DNA of 64,000 nucleotides. Origin: Diprion similis. Lineage: Eukaryota; Arthropoda; Insecta; Hymenoptera; Diprionidae. Where the stretch lies: assembly GCF_021155765.1 (NCBI RefSeq), contig NC_060106.1, forward strand, positions 18,068,031 through 18,132,030, in the 5' to 3' direction. The position numbers and the translations under genes are program-made. A model generated the notes under the pieces. It made no database searches. It saw nothing but the letters and a program-made list of their open reading frames with translations, and was not told the DNA's origin. Shown piece after piece: positions 26,001-37,451 of the stretch (the first letter of the stretch is position 1; each line of letters opens with the position of its first letter).

Positions 26001-29000
26001 TTTCGGACAGTGAATTTAGTTAAAAGTTAATTTTCCGAAAACTTATCGTTTAAGTTCTAATTATTTCTGATAAACGAAGCAATACTATTCGCTTTTAGAT
26101 CTAAATTTATATATTCGAGGTGCAGAATTTTTCGAGCTTTTTGTCATAAAAGCTACCAAACATTACCCAAATTTCGTGGGAAAAAGTGAGGAAATTTTAT
26201 TTGAGCAAAATTGTCGCCACACTGATCAAGCATTCCCTTGGTGCGATGTAGCGGTATTTTTGTCTCTCTTTCTTTTTTTGTGTCCAGTATTTTCTCTCGT
26301 TTTTTTCCTTCCTTTTTTTTCATATATATATATACTTTGCTCTTCTCAGAGCCGACACCGCGCATCGGTAATGCGTAATGTAAATGTTGAAAGGTTACAC
26401 GATCCTTGCGTACCTTTATAACGTCAGGGTGGAGAGGTGGAAAAAAGAGGAAAGAAAAAAAAACATCATTAGACCTGTATTGATATTCAATTCAAAGTAA
26501 ACATTTTCACGTACATAATACTGTGCCGACTAGCTGGCTGCCCGGACTCTGGCTCCATTACCCAGAAACGATATAGATACGCGTATGATACGCCGATACG
26601 TGACGCGGGATTTAAAACCGGATGTAGAAAAAAAAAATATACTTTAAAGCGCAGCGGTGATGCGTGAACAAGGATGGATCACTGACGTCAAATCAACGAG
26701 CTTTTTATTTTACAGAAATTTATAGAAAATAAACGTAGTGTATGGATAAGCTCGGGTTTCTCAATGCTTTGCTATATTTTTTGCTTGATATTTTTGCTGT
26801 GAATTGAAGAAAAATTTAACGTAGGATTACCGGAAACGCCTGAGGATGAATGAATCGTACCGTTGGAATTAAAAGATAGGAGAGACAAAGGAAAAAAATA
26901 CTTTAAAAATCTTTAACAATCTTATTTTCGCCAATGATAAGTGAACGCGAATAATAGAATCTAAAATCATTAGAATCGTGTAAGAAATACCTGCAGAGTT
27001 TGATAATTTTAAACGTTTCAATTGTAAAAAGTCTTTTCGAAAATTTTTGATATGCTTTTAATTTTTATTATTCGAATTTACTCAGTCATTTGTTTTTATG
27101 AGATGATAAAGAGTGTTGTTTAATCTACTTTCACCATTATTGGCACATGTAACATTGTTGGAGATAGCTTTTCAAACGTTTCTACCTCTTTTCAAACCCT
27201 TTACCGCGATTGATCCGACCCTTTAATTAACCCCGTTAAATTTTTTGCGAAAAATAATAATATGCTATGAATCGTATTTTTACGCGATATAATATCAAAA
27301 AAAAAAAAAAATGATACTCTGAAAAATTGGCTGTCAAATCGCGAAAATAAAAGAAATAAATGTCAAATAAACGCGTGGAAAAATTGGCGCAAGCCTCGAA
27401 GTGCGGAGGCGAGGGAATAAACGAATATTCGGCAATATCGGGCTAAAAGGAGAGTTTAAAAATTCGAAAAAAGATAAACAAAGATAAAAAAAAACGGTGG
27501 CACCGACGAGGGTGGGATCCTATAGACGATGAACGTTCAGGGCAGATTATCCCCGTACCAGCAGGTGAACGACTGACACGTCCGCCATCCCCGGAGAACT
27601 GCACGATCCGGGAAGAGAGTCGAACGATGGTGAGGGTGAGCTGCGCCGAGAGCGAGTACTTCGACCCGAACACGGCGACGTACGTCCTCCAGGTCTTCGA
27701 CGCCGGTTCTCGGCGGCTCCTGGCATCGGCGACGAGTCTGACGCCCAGCATCCTCGAGGTGACGGACCTCCCGGCGGAGCGAAGTCAACTGGGACTCGTC
27801 CTCTCCCTCAGGATCATGACGGCACACGCGACGAGCGACGCCACCGTTCTCCACAGCCAGCACTTCGTCCAGGAGGGCGAGACCCTGGAGCACCAGCGAT
27901 ACCCAGGTAGGGATCACATTGACATGATCTGAGATTTCCACCGATATCACGAGTCCGGTCGACGCGGCTGCCCTGCAACGTCGCCTGCTTCTTCTCTGTG
28001 CATTCAGCCATTTTTATACAACCCTCTATGTGACCCGTCTTTATCCACCCTGCACCTCACGCGATAAAAATTCTACAAATCCTTCGCTACTCGCGCTCCT
28101 CACGTTTCACACATCGACCTGCTGCAGAGTTTTTTTGTCCGAGCTTCGCGGTCTTTCAATTTCAATTATGTGGGAATTAGGGATGGAGGAGGGATAAAAA
28201 AAAACGAACGCAAAGTTTAGAGAATAGTAATCGAAGGATGTAGAAGTGCAGTTTTTACAACGATGTTTCCGATGTACAAAGAATATTTCATACCGATACG
28301 TACATGCATACCTATGTATTATACATACACAATTTATACCCCTTTTCTTTTGCTTTCTCTCTTCTTTAAGGGGGACTTTTTTATGCCTGCTCACTATGCG
28401 CTTCGCTTTTTATTATAACTATACACGATTTATTCATCCTTTCAGTTTCATTTTTAGACTTGTATTATAACGTTATAGCTGCATGCAAATGACACGTAGA
28501 TGTTACACGCTTCAAATTGAAACGACCAGTACTCGAGTCAATTTCTTTAAAGTAGTCAAATTCGTGATGCATTCAGTCACGCGTGATATAAGTAATTGTT
28601 CAATGAAAAGTCAGTGTTGGAAAAGAGATGGTTTTTTATCCGCTCTTTTCAACGAATCTTTACTCGCAACGTGGCTGAATCATAATTTTGATCCTAGTTT
28701 GCAAAAGTAATTGACTGGTACATTGGGTCCTTTCAATTTCTATACATGTAATGATATGAGTAATAACTATATTATAATTTACATAACATGTGTTTATATT
28801 CATCACGTAATTGTTGATAATCTCGAACAATCACGTTTTGCGATTTCACGCCGTCTTTGCGACTGAGAATTAAAAATTGGATCAATAAGTGAAATCAGAG
28901 ATTGAAAAATCTCCGTAATCTCCATAAGTTTTCAAAAAATCCAAGGAATTTAATTTTATCGCAGTCTTTTCTTCGACAGCGAAACTTTAGAAAGCCGATG

Positions 29001-32000
29001 AAAAATAATCGCTTGCAAATACCGCAAGTTTTTAATATAATTTGAAACGAAAATTCAGTGTTTACCGAAACGAAAAAGTGTACAGACGAACCAGCCGCGT
29101 ATTTATGACTTCGGTGTATAAGGCGGTATTCAAAAAATTTAAAGTAAACTAAAGTTTTTTACTTTTTGACTTTTACCACCCGCGAAAAGTTTCCGCTGCA
29201 TAAAACATGAAAATGTATTATGCAGCAGCACCCTGAGTTTGCATGTGTCTTGTACACCGCGTTACAGCCCAGTTATATCCGAAAGCTTGTTAAGTTTTGA
29301 ATTTTGAACACGCCTGGCGCCTTTTCACTTTTTCACATCCTCGTCAACGGTGCAAATACCAAAATCATCTCAACGTCAGTCTCTAACGACTAACGCAGAG
29401 CTGTTCCACTTTTTTGATTAATTCGTTATTTAGACGATTCGTTTAACGATTCGATTAACTTTCAAATTGCACGACTTCTGCGTATGTATAACACAAATGT
29501 CAAACCGGGGTCGCTGGAGACCCCACACAAAAATTCATTCCGTAGAAACGGAGATATCGATTCAAATGACTTGAAATTTTATCTGGGATACACTTTAACA
29601 ATGATATTTAAAGAAAAGTTTGTTATATTTATCAAAATGAAACTTTGAATGTGGCAAAACAAAAAAATTCATAAAACAACAAAATACCGAAAAATGGATC
29701 ATTCTTCTCAACAAAAATTATAACACACTGAATTTTTCATATTTTTTGCTAAAAATTTAGCGAGTACGATCAAAACATAGTTTGAAACAAACAAAAAAAA
29801 AATGTATCAAAATACTACGCGATGATCGAAAGCTATTCATTTGCACGAATGATTTGTATTTAAAAAAAAAAACATGAACTAATAAATTTCACGATATTTC
29901 ATTATTTTTCTGAATGTTTTTCGTATGGAATTCCCGTTTAAGCAAACACATCGATTTTTGTTTTCTTTTAAGCCAAATATTCAAATTTGATACTAGGTTG
30001 AACCGCGTGGAGATAAAAATCGAAAAGTAGCATGATTAGTTTCATGGTTCGTCGGAGCTTCCAGCTGCATGAAGCTTCCTTGCAGTAGGGATGTAGCGAG
30101 GTTGCTTCGGTCTAGTTCACCTAAAGGTTCCCGTGCGGAGGATGTCATCTTCCCACCATAGGACAGTACTTCTACTCACGCTGATTCGGTAGTAAGGAAC
30201 AAGGGTCGCCATTGTTCCTTTGACAATGACCAGCATAGACGTAGGCCAGGTCAAAGAAACCTCTGTGAGAACAATGCTGAGATAATTCGACGACTCAACT
30301 TTGAAGAGCGACGAGTTTCCGCTGTACCAACGTTTACATACGTATATACATATATGTATATATATATATATATATATATACGTATACCTATCTACCTGCA
30401 CAAGTATATTGTGCATGAAAAGAGGCATACACGCAGGTACAAACTCCCGGGACGCCGAAACCTGCAGGGTGAAGTGAACGCGAGTTTTAACCCTTCCAAT
30501 CACAGTGGGACTCACAGCATCCCACCTCAAAAATTTCCATTTCCTAGCCTGATCCTAGTTTATTTACAACTGCTTGAAATCACCTCGTTACTTTGCACAA
30601 CCCCGAAAACCACCGAGTAACAAATTTCGGCCAGAATCATAGAATTTCTATAGTTTTATCGCTTTTTTATGTCCACTATATTGGATCCGTCATCTTCGAT
30701 TTAGAGATTGTCAAATTCTGACTACAAATTCGTGATCAGTGACTCCGAAAACCTCTGGGTAACGAAATTTCGGCTTAAGTATTGAGTTGAAAAATGTGCG
30801 ACTGACAGAGGGTTAAACACAGTCGGCCGAGCTCAGCATCAACTCCTTTCAATTACCAAGTTAATTACTCGGCTAGTTATCAGCGATTGATTCGTATACA
30901 TATATATATGACCACGAGCATCGCTACGAGGCTTCGTAATTATGAAACGACCAACGACACAATTAGCTAATTGCTTCGAGACTCTCCGTGATGTCACGTC
31001 AAAGTGCATTTTAGCGGATGCAAGCTTGCACAATCCCGGTTGTGTATAGACGGCACCCTGTAGCCTGGGGTGCAAATCAAGCCCTCATCCGTGAGTTCGA
31101 TCGTTTTTAGTTGATATTTATCCCCGTTCAGCTGTTTTGCTTCGATTTTTATTTTTATTGTTTTAAATTTTTTTCCTTCCTGTCACACCAAATCACACGA
31201 TATCCATTCAATTACACTTAGTGTCGATCAATTGAGTGCTCGTTTATACTCGCGGGCTGAAAGTAATTTACACGCACGGATTCATTCCGTGGCTAGCTTT
31301 TGGGAAATTGGGAAAACTCAATCAGCCCTCCGATTTCGAGGATGATATTGATTCGCAGAATTCTCGTAAGCTTTGAGTACAAGTTGCAAAAACATGTTTT
31401 ACGAGTCACTAATGAAGTACCCGTACTTCAATAAAATCAGACTATTACTTTGAAGCTTCTAGTATTGTATAGTACATTCCTTTCGATTATAGTTCAATAA
31501 TTATTTATCCATCAGTCACCTCGAAATCGAATATCGAGTTCTACAGTCCTGTAAATATCGCTCATCTCAACTCCTTCAGCCCGAAACCTGCCAATCGCAT
31601 AAACGTTTCAAGTATTCACCGATCAGTGTTTGTCCGGAACGATTTAATATTTACCAATCAATTAACAGAAAATTGCGTTACCTCCTCAAGAAGCCAGAAA
31701 ATGGTATAAAAGAATCAAAAAGTCGTTTGTGGTAAAAGATACTCGTGCCAATTATATTTTTTACTAAAAATGTAGCAAATTTTACTCTCCGCACAATATT
31801 TTTCACTGATTCTACAGTAAATTCTGCATTTTATTAAGTATATTTAAAAAAAAAAAAAAAAAAAAAAAGAAACCTGCAATTTTTAGCAAAATTTTATCTT
31901 TTTCATACTCTTCGTGTTGAACTCTTTAATCCCACACATGCCGCATTCCTTATCGCGCAAACTGTGAAGCATAATCCTTGGGCGACTGAAATAATACTGC

Positions 32001-34113
32001 AATACCGGGGGTTGAGGAAAGCCGGTCAGATCCGTTCCACGATAAGATTGAGCGTCTCGTTCCCATTATATCATGTATAACGACCCTCCTCCTCCTCCTC
32101 CTCCTCCTCCTCCTCCTCCTCCTCCTCCTCCTCCTTCGCGGGGGGCGGAATGGAGAGCGCCGGTGTACTCGGATTGTTTGTTAAGTGGGCAAGGGATTGC
32201 CGGGAGTCCGGGGGTGGAATATTAAAGCGAAAGTTTATGTCGACAGCTCTGACACCCGTGATGCTGTCTCTGTCGGGTCCGTTGCTGGGTGCCGTCGTGG
32301 GCGCAGCTGCCGGGCTGCTTCTGGTCATCTTCGTGATAGTCCTTGCTGTCCGTCTGCGGTACCGCCCCCGCCCCCAGGACGACAAGGACTCGCACGACGA
32401 CGGAGGGATGGCTAACCTGGCCGCCCCCAACGAGAAGACGGCGAGCCTCCCGGCCAACACGGACAGCATAGAAAGCTTCGAAAAGAACCCCGACATCATA
32501 CCCCATGGAAATGGTAAGTTGGCCTTACACGAGTAGCAAGTTGTATTCGAAAGTATTTTTCCCAGCTTTGTGTCGTTTGCTTCGAGAGCTTCGAGAGCTT
32601 GCGGAATTACTCTGCGTCCCACTGCAGCCGGGGATCCGAGGAATCGATTCAACTTCGCAGCCTATCGCGGCTTAGGATCCTAACAACTATGATATATGTG
32701 GCAATATTATGCGCTAACGCTCTTACAGATAAAGGCTAATTAATTGCAAATTGGTATTTGGAATATAATGCTCGTTGAAAGCCGGTTACCACTCTCCACC
32801 CTTGTATGCACCCAATACTGCACCCTCGTACTACTGCAGGGTGAAAGATCTACGAGGTCGCTGATCTATGGACGCGCTTTGCGTGTAGGTAGCTGCTGGT
32901 TGTGCGGCATAACAGAAAAATATCATCCTCTTCCATACCTCTGTTCCTGTAAAGTATAGCTATACCTATACACGTACATATCCTCTGGGTATCTCCAATT
33001 TATGAGCATTTTCAATTTTTACTCTATCTCGGTGATATTCTTTACCAGCCGATAAATCGGCCGCTCTTTTCTCCTCGCCTTCCTCGGATCTTTCAGTGCA
33101 TGTCGCGCGGCTTCATATTCTCGTCATGCGAATTGATATCTGTGCATTTATTCGAACAATATCACGAAAAGAAAAATATTACACATTTTAAATCTCTTGT
33201 AGTTATTATGCGGGCAGCACTTTTTTGGACCTAAATCTACAACAATTGTTACAAAATTTACAAATCCAGTAATGAGAGTTAGTAGAAAATCCATAGTAAG
33301 AGTTACGATTTGCTTATACATAGATTTACCACAATTCATGTAAATCTAACCCCAAAAATATGCTGTCCATATATTCACCATAAAAGATGTAAAATGTGTG
33401 TTAAATTTTTTTTTCCATGTACACTAGATATACAGTAAACAGATATTCTCCATTTATTGTCAGTGTGTACAAAACATTCTAAAGCAAAGAAAAAAGCTCT
33501 CTATGAGTCTGAATGATTACCATAATTGGCAATGAGTATCGATATTTCTTCTTAAAGGGATGAAATCCAATAAAAATTGTTTTAAACAGGCTTTAACTCT
33601 GTTTCCCCGTCAGAAAACTCTTACGCTGAGCTCTGCAAGGGTGCGTCGCCCCGTTTTATCCTGCCGCAGTCTCGTCAGCTTCAGGATCAATCGTCCTTCG
33701 GGCCGAATGGGAACAACGTAAGTTGTTACCGAGATATTACCGGCGCATCCCCAGCTCGGGGGCAGCAGAAAGATGTTAAAAAATGCTTAACGAACGCTTC
33801 GACGCCCTTGATACCGCAGAGTATCGAGCTCACCTACGCCGAGTTGTCGCTGCAGAGGGGCGGCAGACGCGTTCCCCCAAATTGCTACCAGCCGGTTCCT
33901 GTCGCGGGTGTTCAGCGTCCTCAGCTTCTGCCTATGTCCACATTGACGCGTCGCCAGCAGCCCCAGGATCCAACGATTTACGCCCAGGTTGCGACCGGAA
34001 AGTCTGTTTACATTCCGCCACCTCACCCCTATCTGACCAGGGGCGTCGACGAGACCACGGCGGAAACGCCTCTTATCGGCCGTGAGAACAAGGTACGCCC
34101 ATCCTCGAGGTAA
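15380..34113 (+). CDS. Sidestep-family Ig/FN3 transmembrane receptor, 13 exons, 5' exon missing
   Basis: Cell-surface adhesion receptor of the Sidestep family, whose members bind Beaten-path Ig proteins during motor-axon guidance and synaptic matching in flies. Exons: 15380-15512, 16193-16401, 17512-17628, 18385-18588, 18654-18805, 19317-19461, 19803-19933, 20323-20482, 20555-20848, 22475-22789, 27565-27906, 32247-32513, 33590-34113. Every junction is GT-AG and all phases join, giving 996 codons plus a stop at 34111. Order: a V-type Ig with the family signatures HWSD and YRCRVDF, four further Ig domains, two FN3-type modules, one transmembrane helix and a cytoplasmic tail of about 240 residues that includes KNPDIIP. 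The first exon starts in phase 1 inside the mature ectodomain, so the signal peptide lies upstream and was not found. The family is certain enough to name, but I cannot say which Side paralogue (Side to Side-VIII) this is. Confidence 0.88.
16941..16987. repeat. Poly-T tract of 47 bases, intronic
   Basis: A pure T run in the intron between Sidestep-like exons 2 and 3. It may be a retroposon tail or a replication-slippage tract. No SINE body is obvious next to it. Confidence 0.9.
17512..18588 (+). CDS. Sidestep-like exons 3-4: second Ig domain
   Basis: Exons 17512-17628 and 18385-18588, joined in phase 1. The domain opens with VPPERLSI, the usual start of Ig2 in the family. Cysteines are in NITCVATG and TLTCQASN, with the core tryptophan in VTWWDE. 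A degenerate inverted repeat occupies the intron. Confidence 0.87.
17772..18234. mobile_element. Degenerate inverted-repeat element (possible MITE) in Sidestep-like intron 3
   Basis: The segment at about 17781-17820 and the reverse complement of about 18188-18228 share a run of roughly 38 bases with few mismatches. The common core is GTTGAA.TTCC.AATT followed by GAAAAGTTC. The interior has weaker inverted similarity rich in TTCGAA words. I could not fix a target-site duplication. Confidence 0.45.
18654..19461 (+). CDS. Sidestep-like exons 5-6: third Ig domain
   Basis: Exons 18654-18805 and 19317-19461, joined in phase 0. Cysteines are in IACEVVG and LSCRASV, the tryptophan in VIWSKG, and the interdomain start is KPLWV. 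The intron carries a (GT)n/(ATT)n microsatellite close to the donor. Confidence 0.87.
18825..18868. repeat. Compound (GT)n-(TTA)n microsatellite
   Basis: A GT dinucleotide run followed directly by TTA trinucleotides, starting about 20 bases after the exon 5 donor at 18806. Confidence 0.9.
19803..20482 (+). CDS. Sidestep-like exons 7-8: fourth Ig domain
   Basis: Exons 19803-19933 and 20323-20482, joined in phase 0. Cysteines are in YFECNIKS and YTCVGSN, and the tryptophan in VSWRHN. The exon 8 end was set at 20482, using donor GTGAGT, because the phase-1 T completes a Phe codon with exon 9. Confidence 0.87.
20555..20848 (+). CDS. Sidestep-like exon 9: fifth Ig domain
   Basis: A single 294-base exon flanked by phase-1 introns holds a whole Ig domain. 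APVC opens it, as in other family members. Cysteines are in IRCELEA and LVCLGVN, and the tryptophan in FTWRFN. A symmetrical phase 1-1 exon is the classic shuffled-domain format. Confidence 0.88.
21413..21442. repeat. (CT)n microsatellite, intronic
   Basis: CT dinucleotide run in the intron between the fifth Ig exon and the first FN3 exon. That 1.6 kb intron otherwise shows no feature. Confidence 0.85.
22475..22789 (+). CDS. Sidestep-like exon 10: fibronectin type III module
   Basis: A 315-base exon, phase 1-1. It has the family's FN3 signature, with PHNC near the start, [11 protein letters not shown], and then [10 protein letters not shown] and [11 protein letters not shown] in the later strands. 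The cysteine pair at the start (14 residues between) is typical of this family's FN3 domain. Confidence 0.87.
22986..23024. repeat. (GAAA)n microsatellite, intronic
   Basis: Tetranucleotide run in the 4.8 kb intron between the two FN3-type exons. Confidence 0.88.
23796..24276. mobile_element. Foldback MITE with 43-base terminal inverted repeats and TA flanks
   Basis: The left end TGGGGCATTCC and the right end GGAATGCTCCA are inverted copies. About 40 terminal bases match with three or so mismatches, including an inner block with CAACTCAGTAAACGG. The similarity then continues inwards on both arms for about 200 bases, so nearly the whole 481-base element is one imperfect palindrome. TA lies immediately outside each end, as expected for a Tc1/mariner-type target-site duplication. 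There is no coding capacity, so it is non-autonomous. It sits inside an intron of the Sidestep-like gene. Confidence 0.78.
25560..25584. repeat. (AC)n microsatellite, intronic
   Basis: CA dinucleotide run in the same long intron as the foldback MITE. Confidence 0.9.
27565..27906 (+). CDS. Sidestep-like exon 11: second, diverged FN3-type module
   Basis: A 342-base exon, phase 1-1. It repeats the layout of exon 10, with PENC near the start, a second cysteine in VRVSCAES 14 residues later, and a strand YVLQVFD followed by the loop VTDLPAE. It lacks the usual Tyr-x-Tyr of a good FN3. The exon is GC-rich in AT-rich surroundings and has open frames on both strands, but splice phases and residue pattern favour this frame. 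Confidence 0.8.
30590..30785. repeat. Fragment of a dispersed repeat with internal direct duplication
   Basis: Two blocks about 140 bases apart share CCGAAAAC, then GTAAC and AAATTTCGG (near 30603-30630 and 30746-30774). Between them is TTGGATCCGTCATCTTCGAT, a wording that resembles a repeat family I recall from many insect genomes. That resemblance is from memory, and I cannot name the family. Confidence 0.4.
32085..32135. repeat. (CCT)17 microsatellite, intronic
   Basis: Pure CCT trinucleotide run ending about 110 bases before the transmembrane exon. On the minus strand it makes a false poly-Glu frame. Confidence 0.93.
32247..32513 (+). CDS. Sidestep-like exon 12: transmembrane helix and juxtamembrane segment
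   Basis: Encodes a hydrophobic helix rich in Gly, Ala, Leu, Val and Ile, then the basic stop-transfer RLRYRPRP and an acidic segment ending in [13 protein letters not shown], the most conserved tail motif of the family. The acceptor at 32246 was chosen because it is the only nearby AG giving the required phase 1. The frame stays open upstream to an ATG at 32150, so an alternative promoter product cannot be excluded. Confidence 0.85.
33590..34113 (+). CDS. Sidestep-like exon 13: cytoplasmic tail with ITIM/ITSM-like tyrosines
   Basis: The last recognised exon is 524 bases, with stop TAA at 34111-34113. It contains LTYAEL (33829-33846), which fits the ITIM consensus, and TIYAQV (33973-33990), which fits the ITSM consensus. 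A weaker NSYAEL lies near its start. A strong donor GTAAGT at 33718 and a branch-site-like and acceptor pair ending at 33819 bound an optional 102-base, in-frame segment. A possible donor (AAG/GTACGC) at 34093 could bypass this stop. The listed stop is the simplest reading. Confidence 0.8.
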
Positions 34114-35627
34114 CCGGAAACGCGGTCAGGCTTAGTCCACATGCGTACACGGTTGGAAACCCCGTCGAGTTTCGATCGGAAGAATCGGCCTAGATCGGAA
34201 GTTGAGAGAAGCGGACGAAACTGTGCGAAAAATCTGTGCTGATTTTATTCGCTCTAATTATTGTCGGAAATACGGTAGCAAACAGATTCTCTATTCTGTA
34301 ACAGAAGACGAATAGAAGCCAGTTCGAGTAGCGCGATTGCGAAGATGTAAAAACGTTGGAGAAAATATTTTCTGTAATCAGAATATTCGAAATTATGAAA
34401 CTCTGATGTCGCGCTTATTTTATTTATTTTTTGGTATTTTTTTTTTTTTCACCAAGGAGCCGCTTGGCAAAATTCAAAAAAACGGTTAGCTTAAAGGTGA
34501 GTTAACACAGATTTGTTCAGGTAAGATTTTTTTAAACGCTCTTCGGCCAATCAGTTTAAATCTCGTCAGCGATAAACATAAAAATCGAGTAAAAAATACG
34601 AGAGTTCAATTACGCCGAATATTAAATAATTTTAAAAACGTTAATTGTGTCGATTTCTTAATGTCTTAGCTTGCATAATTTAAATTTGATGAGATTTGAT
34701 TTTATTACATGGTAAGAATGTTTTTTCGATTTGTATTTACGATCATTGGCACACATAAAATTACAAAATATTTTTTTTCACCTTTTCTTAACTTTTTATA
34801 CAAACCGATTTATTCTGAAACGTTAATGCACTCGAAGAGTGACGCGATCCAATAAATTGAGAATTGAAATATTGAGACCGTCGATTATGGAAAAAAATTA
34901 ATGTCTGCTCGTTTACTTTGCATCAAATCATTTCTATATCTATCTGAACATATCTATCTTAGCGGGCTCAAACTCAATAAACAAATTCCGTGTCGTGTAA
35001 TGCTATGAGACAGAAAAATCAATCGTGGAATTTGAATTTCAAAACTACAGAGCTTCTGCGGAATATTGAGAGAAATAAACTGCCAGAACAATAGAACCCA
35101 TTTATTACGCTGTCTCACCCATTTTCTCTCACATCATATTTTTTTTCCGCGTAGAGCGCTCAATGCTCTAAAAATCTGTAATATACTTGAAAATTGTAGA
35201 TTATTTTACACGACCGTGTAATTATTTATTTATTCTTTCTTTTATCTTTTAAGGAGAAAACATCTTTTAAAAAAATATGGGGTAATCGTTCGAGAAATTA
35301 GTTCAAAGCGTTTGACATAAATTTGAAAAAAGAAGTAAAAAATTCTGTACTAATGAAAAATTATCTAGGAACGACCTGATTTGTCTCTCTTATGACGATG
35401 TAAGATTTTCAAAATTTCAGCTAAACAACACTGACGACCATCTTTAACCGAATATCATTATTATGCGTGTTTAGATAACAACGATCACAGAATCAGCGAA
35501 TTCGTTATGGCGTTCGGCCACCCCGCCAACTTCAATGGCGCCGGCCACGTGACTCTATAAGACGGAGCTGTAAATTAATAGATCGAAAATCGGGTCTGTA
35601 GCGAGGCAATCATCATAGTCATGTCGC

Positions 35628-35662
35628 TGTGGATGTGGATGTGGATGTGGATGCGGATGTGG
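35628..35662. repeat. (GGATGT)n minisatellite
   Basis: Five to six hexamer copies, one with a T-to-C change. Confidence 0.85.
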
Positions 35663-36839
35663 CAATGATTATAATACGTATTTTATGACAGCCAGAAATC
35701 TGTCCGAATGTAATGGATCAACCGTCCCCAAAAATCTGGTGAACCTTGGGGGGAGAAAGTAAAAACCGAACAAGGAAATAAGATACAAAATCAAATGAAC
35801 GGGATATCCGGAATGCGGAAACGTGACGACTTCGACGACAAGAGAGGGTGAAACGAGTGTGTAACGTGAAACTCGAGGGGCGCCCCGGTAAAGTGAAGAA
35901 GCAAAGAAGCAAAGAAGCAAAGAAAAGAAGGATCCTCACCAAGGAGCGTCCGAATTTCTTTCCCGTCTCACTTACTGTCTGAGAATCGATAAATCTACTC
36001 ATCTCGAGAGCTCGATATAGGTATATTAAGTGGCTTTTACCCGGTCGACAGCCTCCAGCCTCTTCCCTTTCGATTCCACTTTGCAAAGGATGATTTTTCA
36101 CCACCTTCATCTCTATCGACTCTTCAACGATCCTTCGTCAGTGCTATACAACTGCAGGACGGCGACAAAATCGGCGAATCGTTGACGGTCTTCCGGTATA
36201 AAAAGAAATGTGAAATCTCGAGAGTTGCGTTAGTCATCAGCGACGATTTCGAATTATCTTTCCGCGAAATTTTTCACGGGATTACATTTAGCTTCGGACC
36301 ATAAAGCGGCTCGGGATTCGCGAAATGAATAACCGGATATGACATTAGAGCCGTAGACGACGGGCTGTAAACTTGAAAACAGAAACGGGATGAAAATGTT
36401 CTCCGAGGCCAAAGAAATCCGGTTCACTTCATCCGGTTGAGTAGTCATGCGGATGTTAATCAAGCTGCTGAACCCCGAAGACTATGGCTTAAAATAAAAT
36501 TCCGTCTCTCGTCCGAAACTCGGCGAAATAATGATGTCTAGCTATAATAACTGCGTACCTTCGTAATGTTTGTACACCTGATTTTTACCAGGCCTATGTA
36601 ATCGCAGAGGAACGATAATACACGTCATGTGAAGTGTCAGTTTTTCGCTGTATATGATGAAGACAAAAATAAATAGGGAGGAGATAAAAATGGACAAAAA
36701 AATATGTTTTACAATAATGCTGTGTTTGTATAACATAATCAGGGTGTAGGTTTAAGGTATAAAGTCGAACTAGATGAAAAATTGTGTGTTTTTTTTTTTA
36801 CGAACGGTGTGTGGGATAAAAACGCAGACACAGAGAAGG

Positions 36840-37418
36840 AGAAAAAGTTAATAATAATAACAACAACAACAACAACAACAATAATAATAGAGACAATGAA
36901 ATGAAGACCGAAGAGAAGTTCGAAGAAAGGAGAAATATATAATAGTACATGTAGAGCTATATATAATATAAGTTTATAGATACACGAAAGGTTTTTACGG
37001 TAATACAAACTATAAAAAGATTTGGTAATTTGTTTAACATTATAGTTGGTTCATACATACGTGTATAATACATACGTATAATCCCGTACGTATAATATTA
37101 TACTAATAAAAAAACAGACTCCCGATGGCGAGTTATAGTTGTATTAAACAAGGATAAAGTGAAGTTTAATTTTCAACAGCGGTTTTCAAATAAGGTGAAA
37201 TAGTACATAATTAATATATTATATTATACGTAAAGTACGAGGAAAAAAAGAGAGGGAAAAATATTGTGTAGGATAGAAGAGAGAAATTAATAGTAATAAT
37301 AATAATTATTATTATGATAATAATAATAACTGTGCTCAAAAAGTTTCAATAAAATACAATTTTGCCTATGCTAAAGAGAAAAGAAGAAAAAAAAATATTA
37401 ACAGAGAAAGGTGAGAAA

Positions 37419-37451
<33 letters not shown>

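Noticed and set aside
27537-27950. 137-codon minus-strand frame
   Set aside because: Antisense of FN3-type exon 11, whose plus-strand splice phases and Cys pattern are consistent with the receptor.
29498-29522. GGGGTC/GACCCC small palindrome as a transposon end
   Set aside because: The stem is only six bases, and I found no partner end or target duplication nearby.
32071-32652. 193-codon minus-strand frame ending in poly-Glu
   Set aside because: It reads the (CCT)n microsatellite and the antisense of the transmembrane exon, for which the plus-strand frame has matching splice phases.
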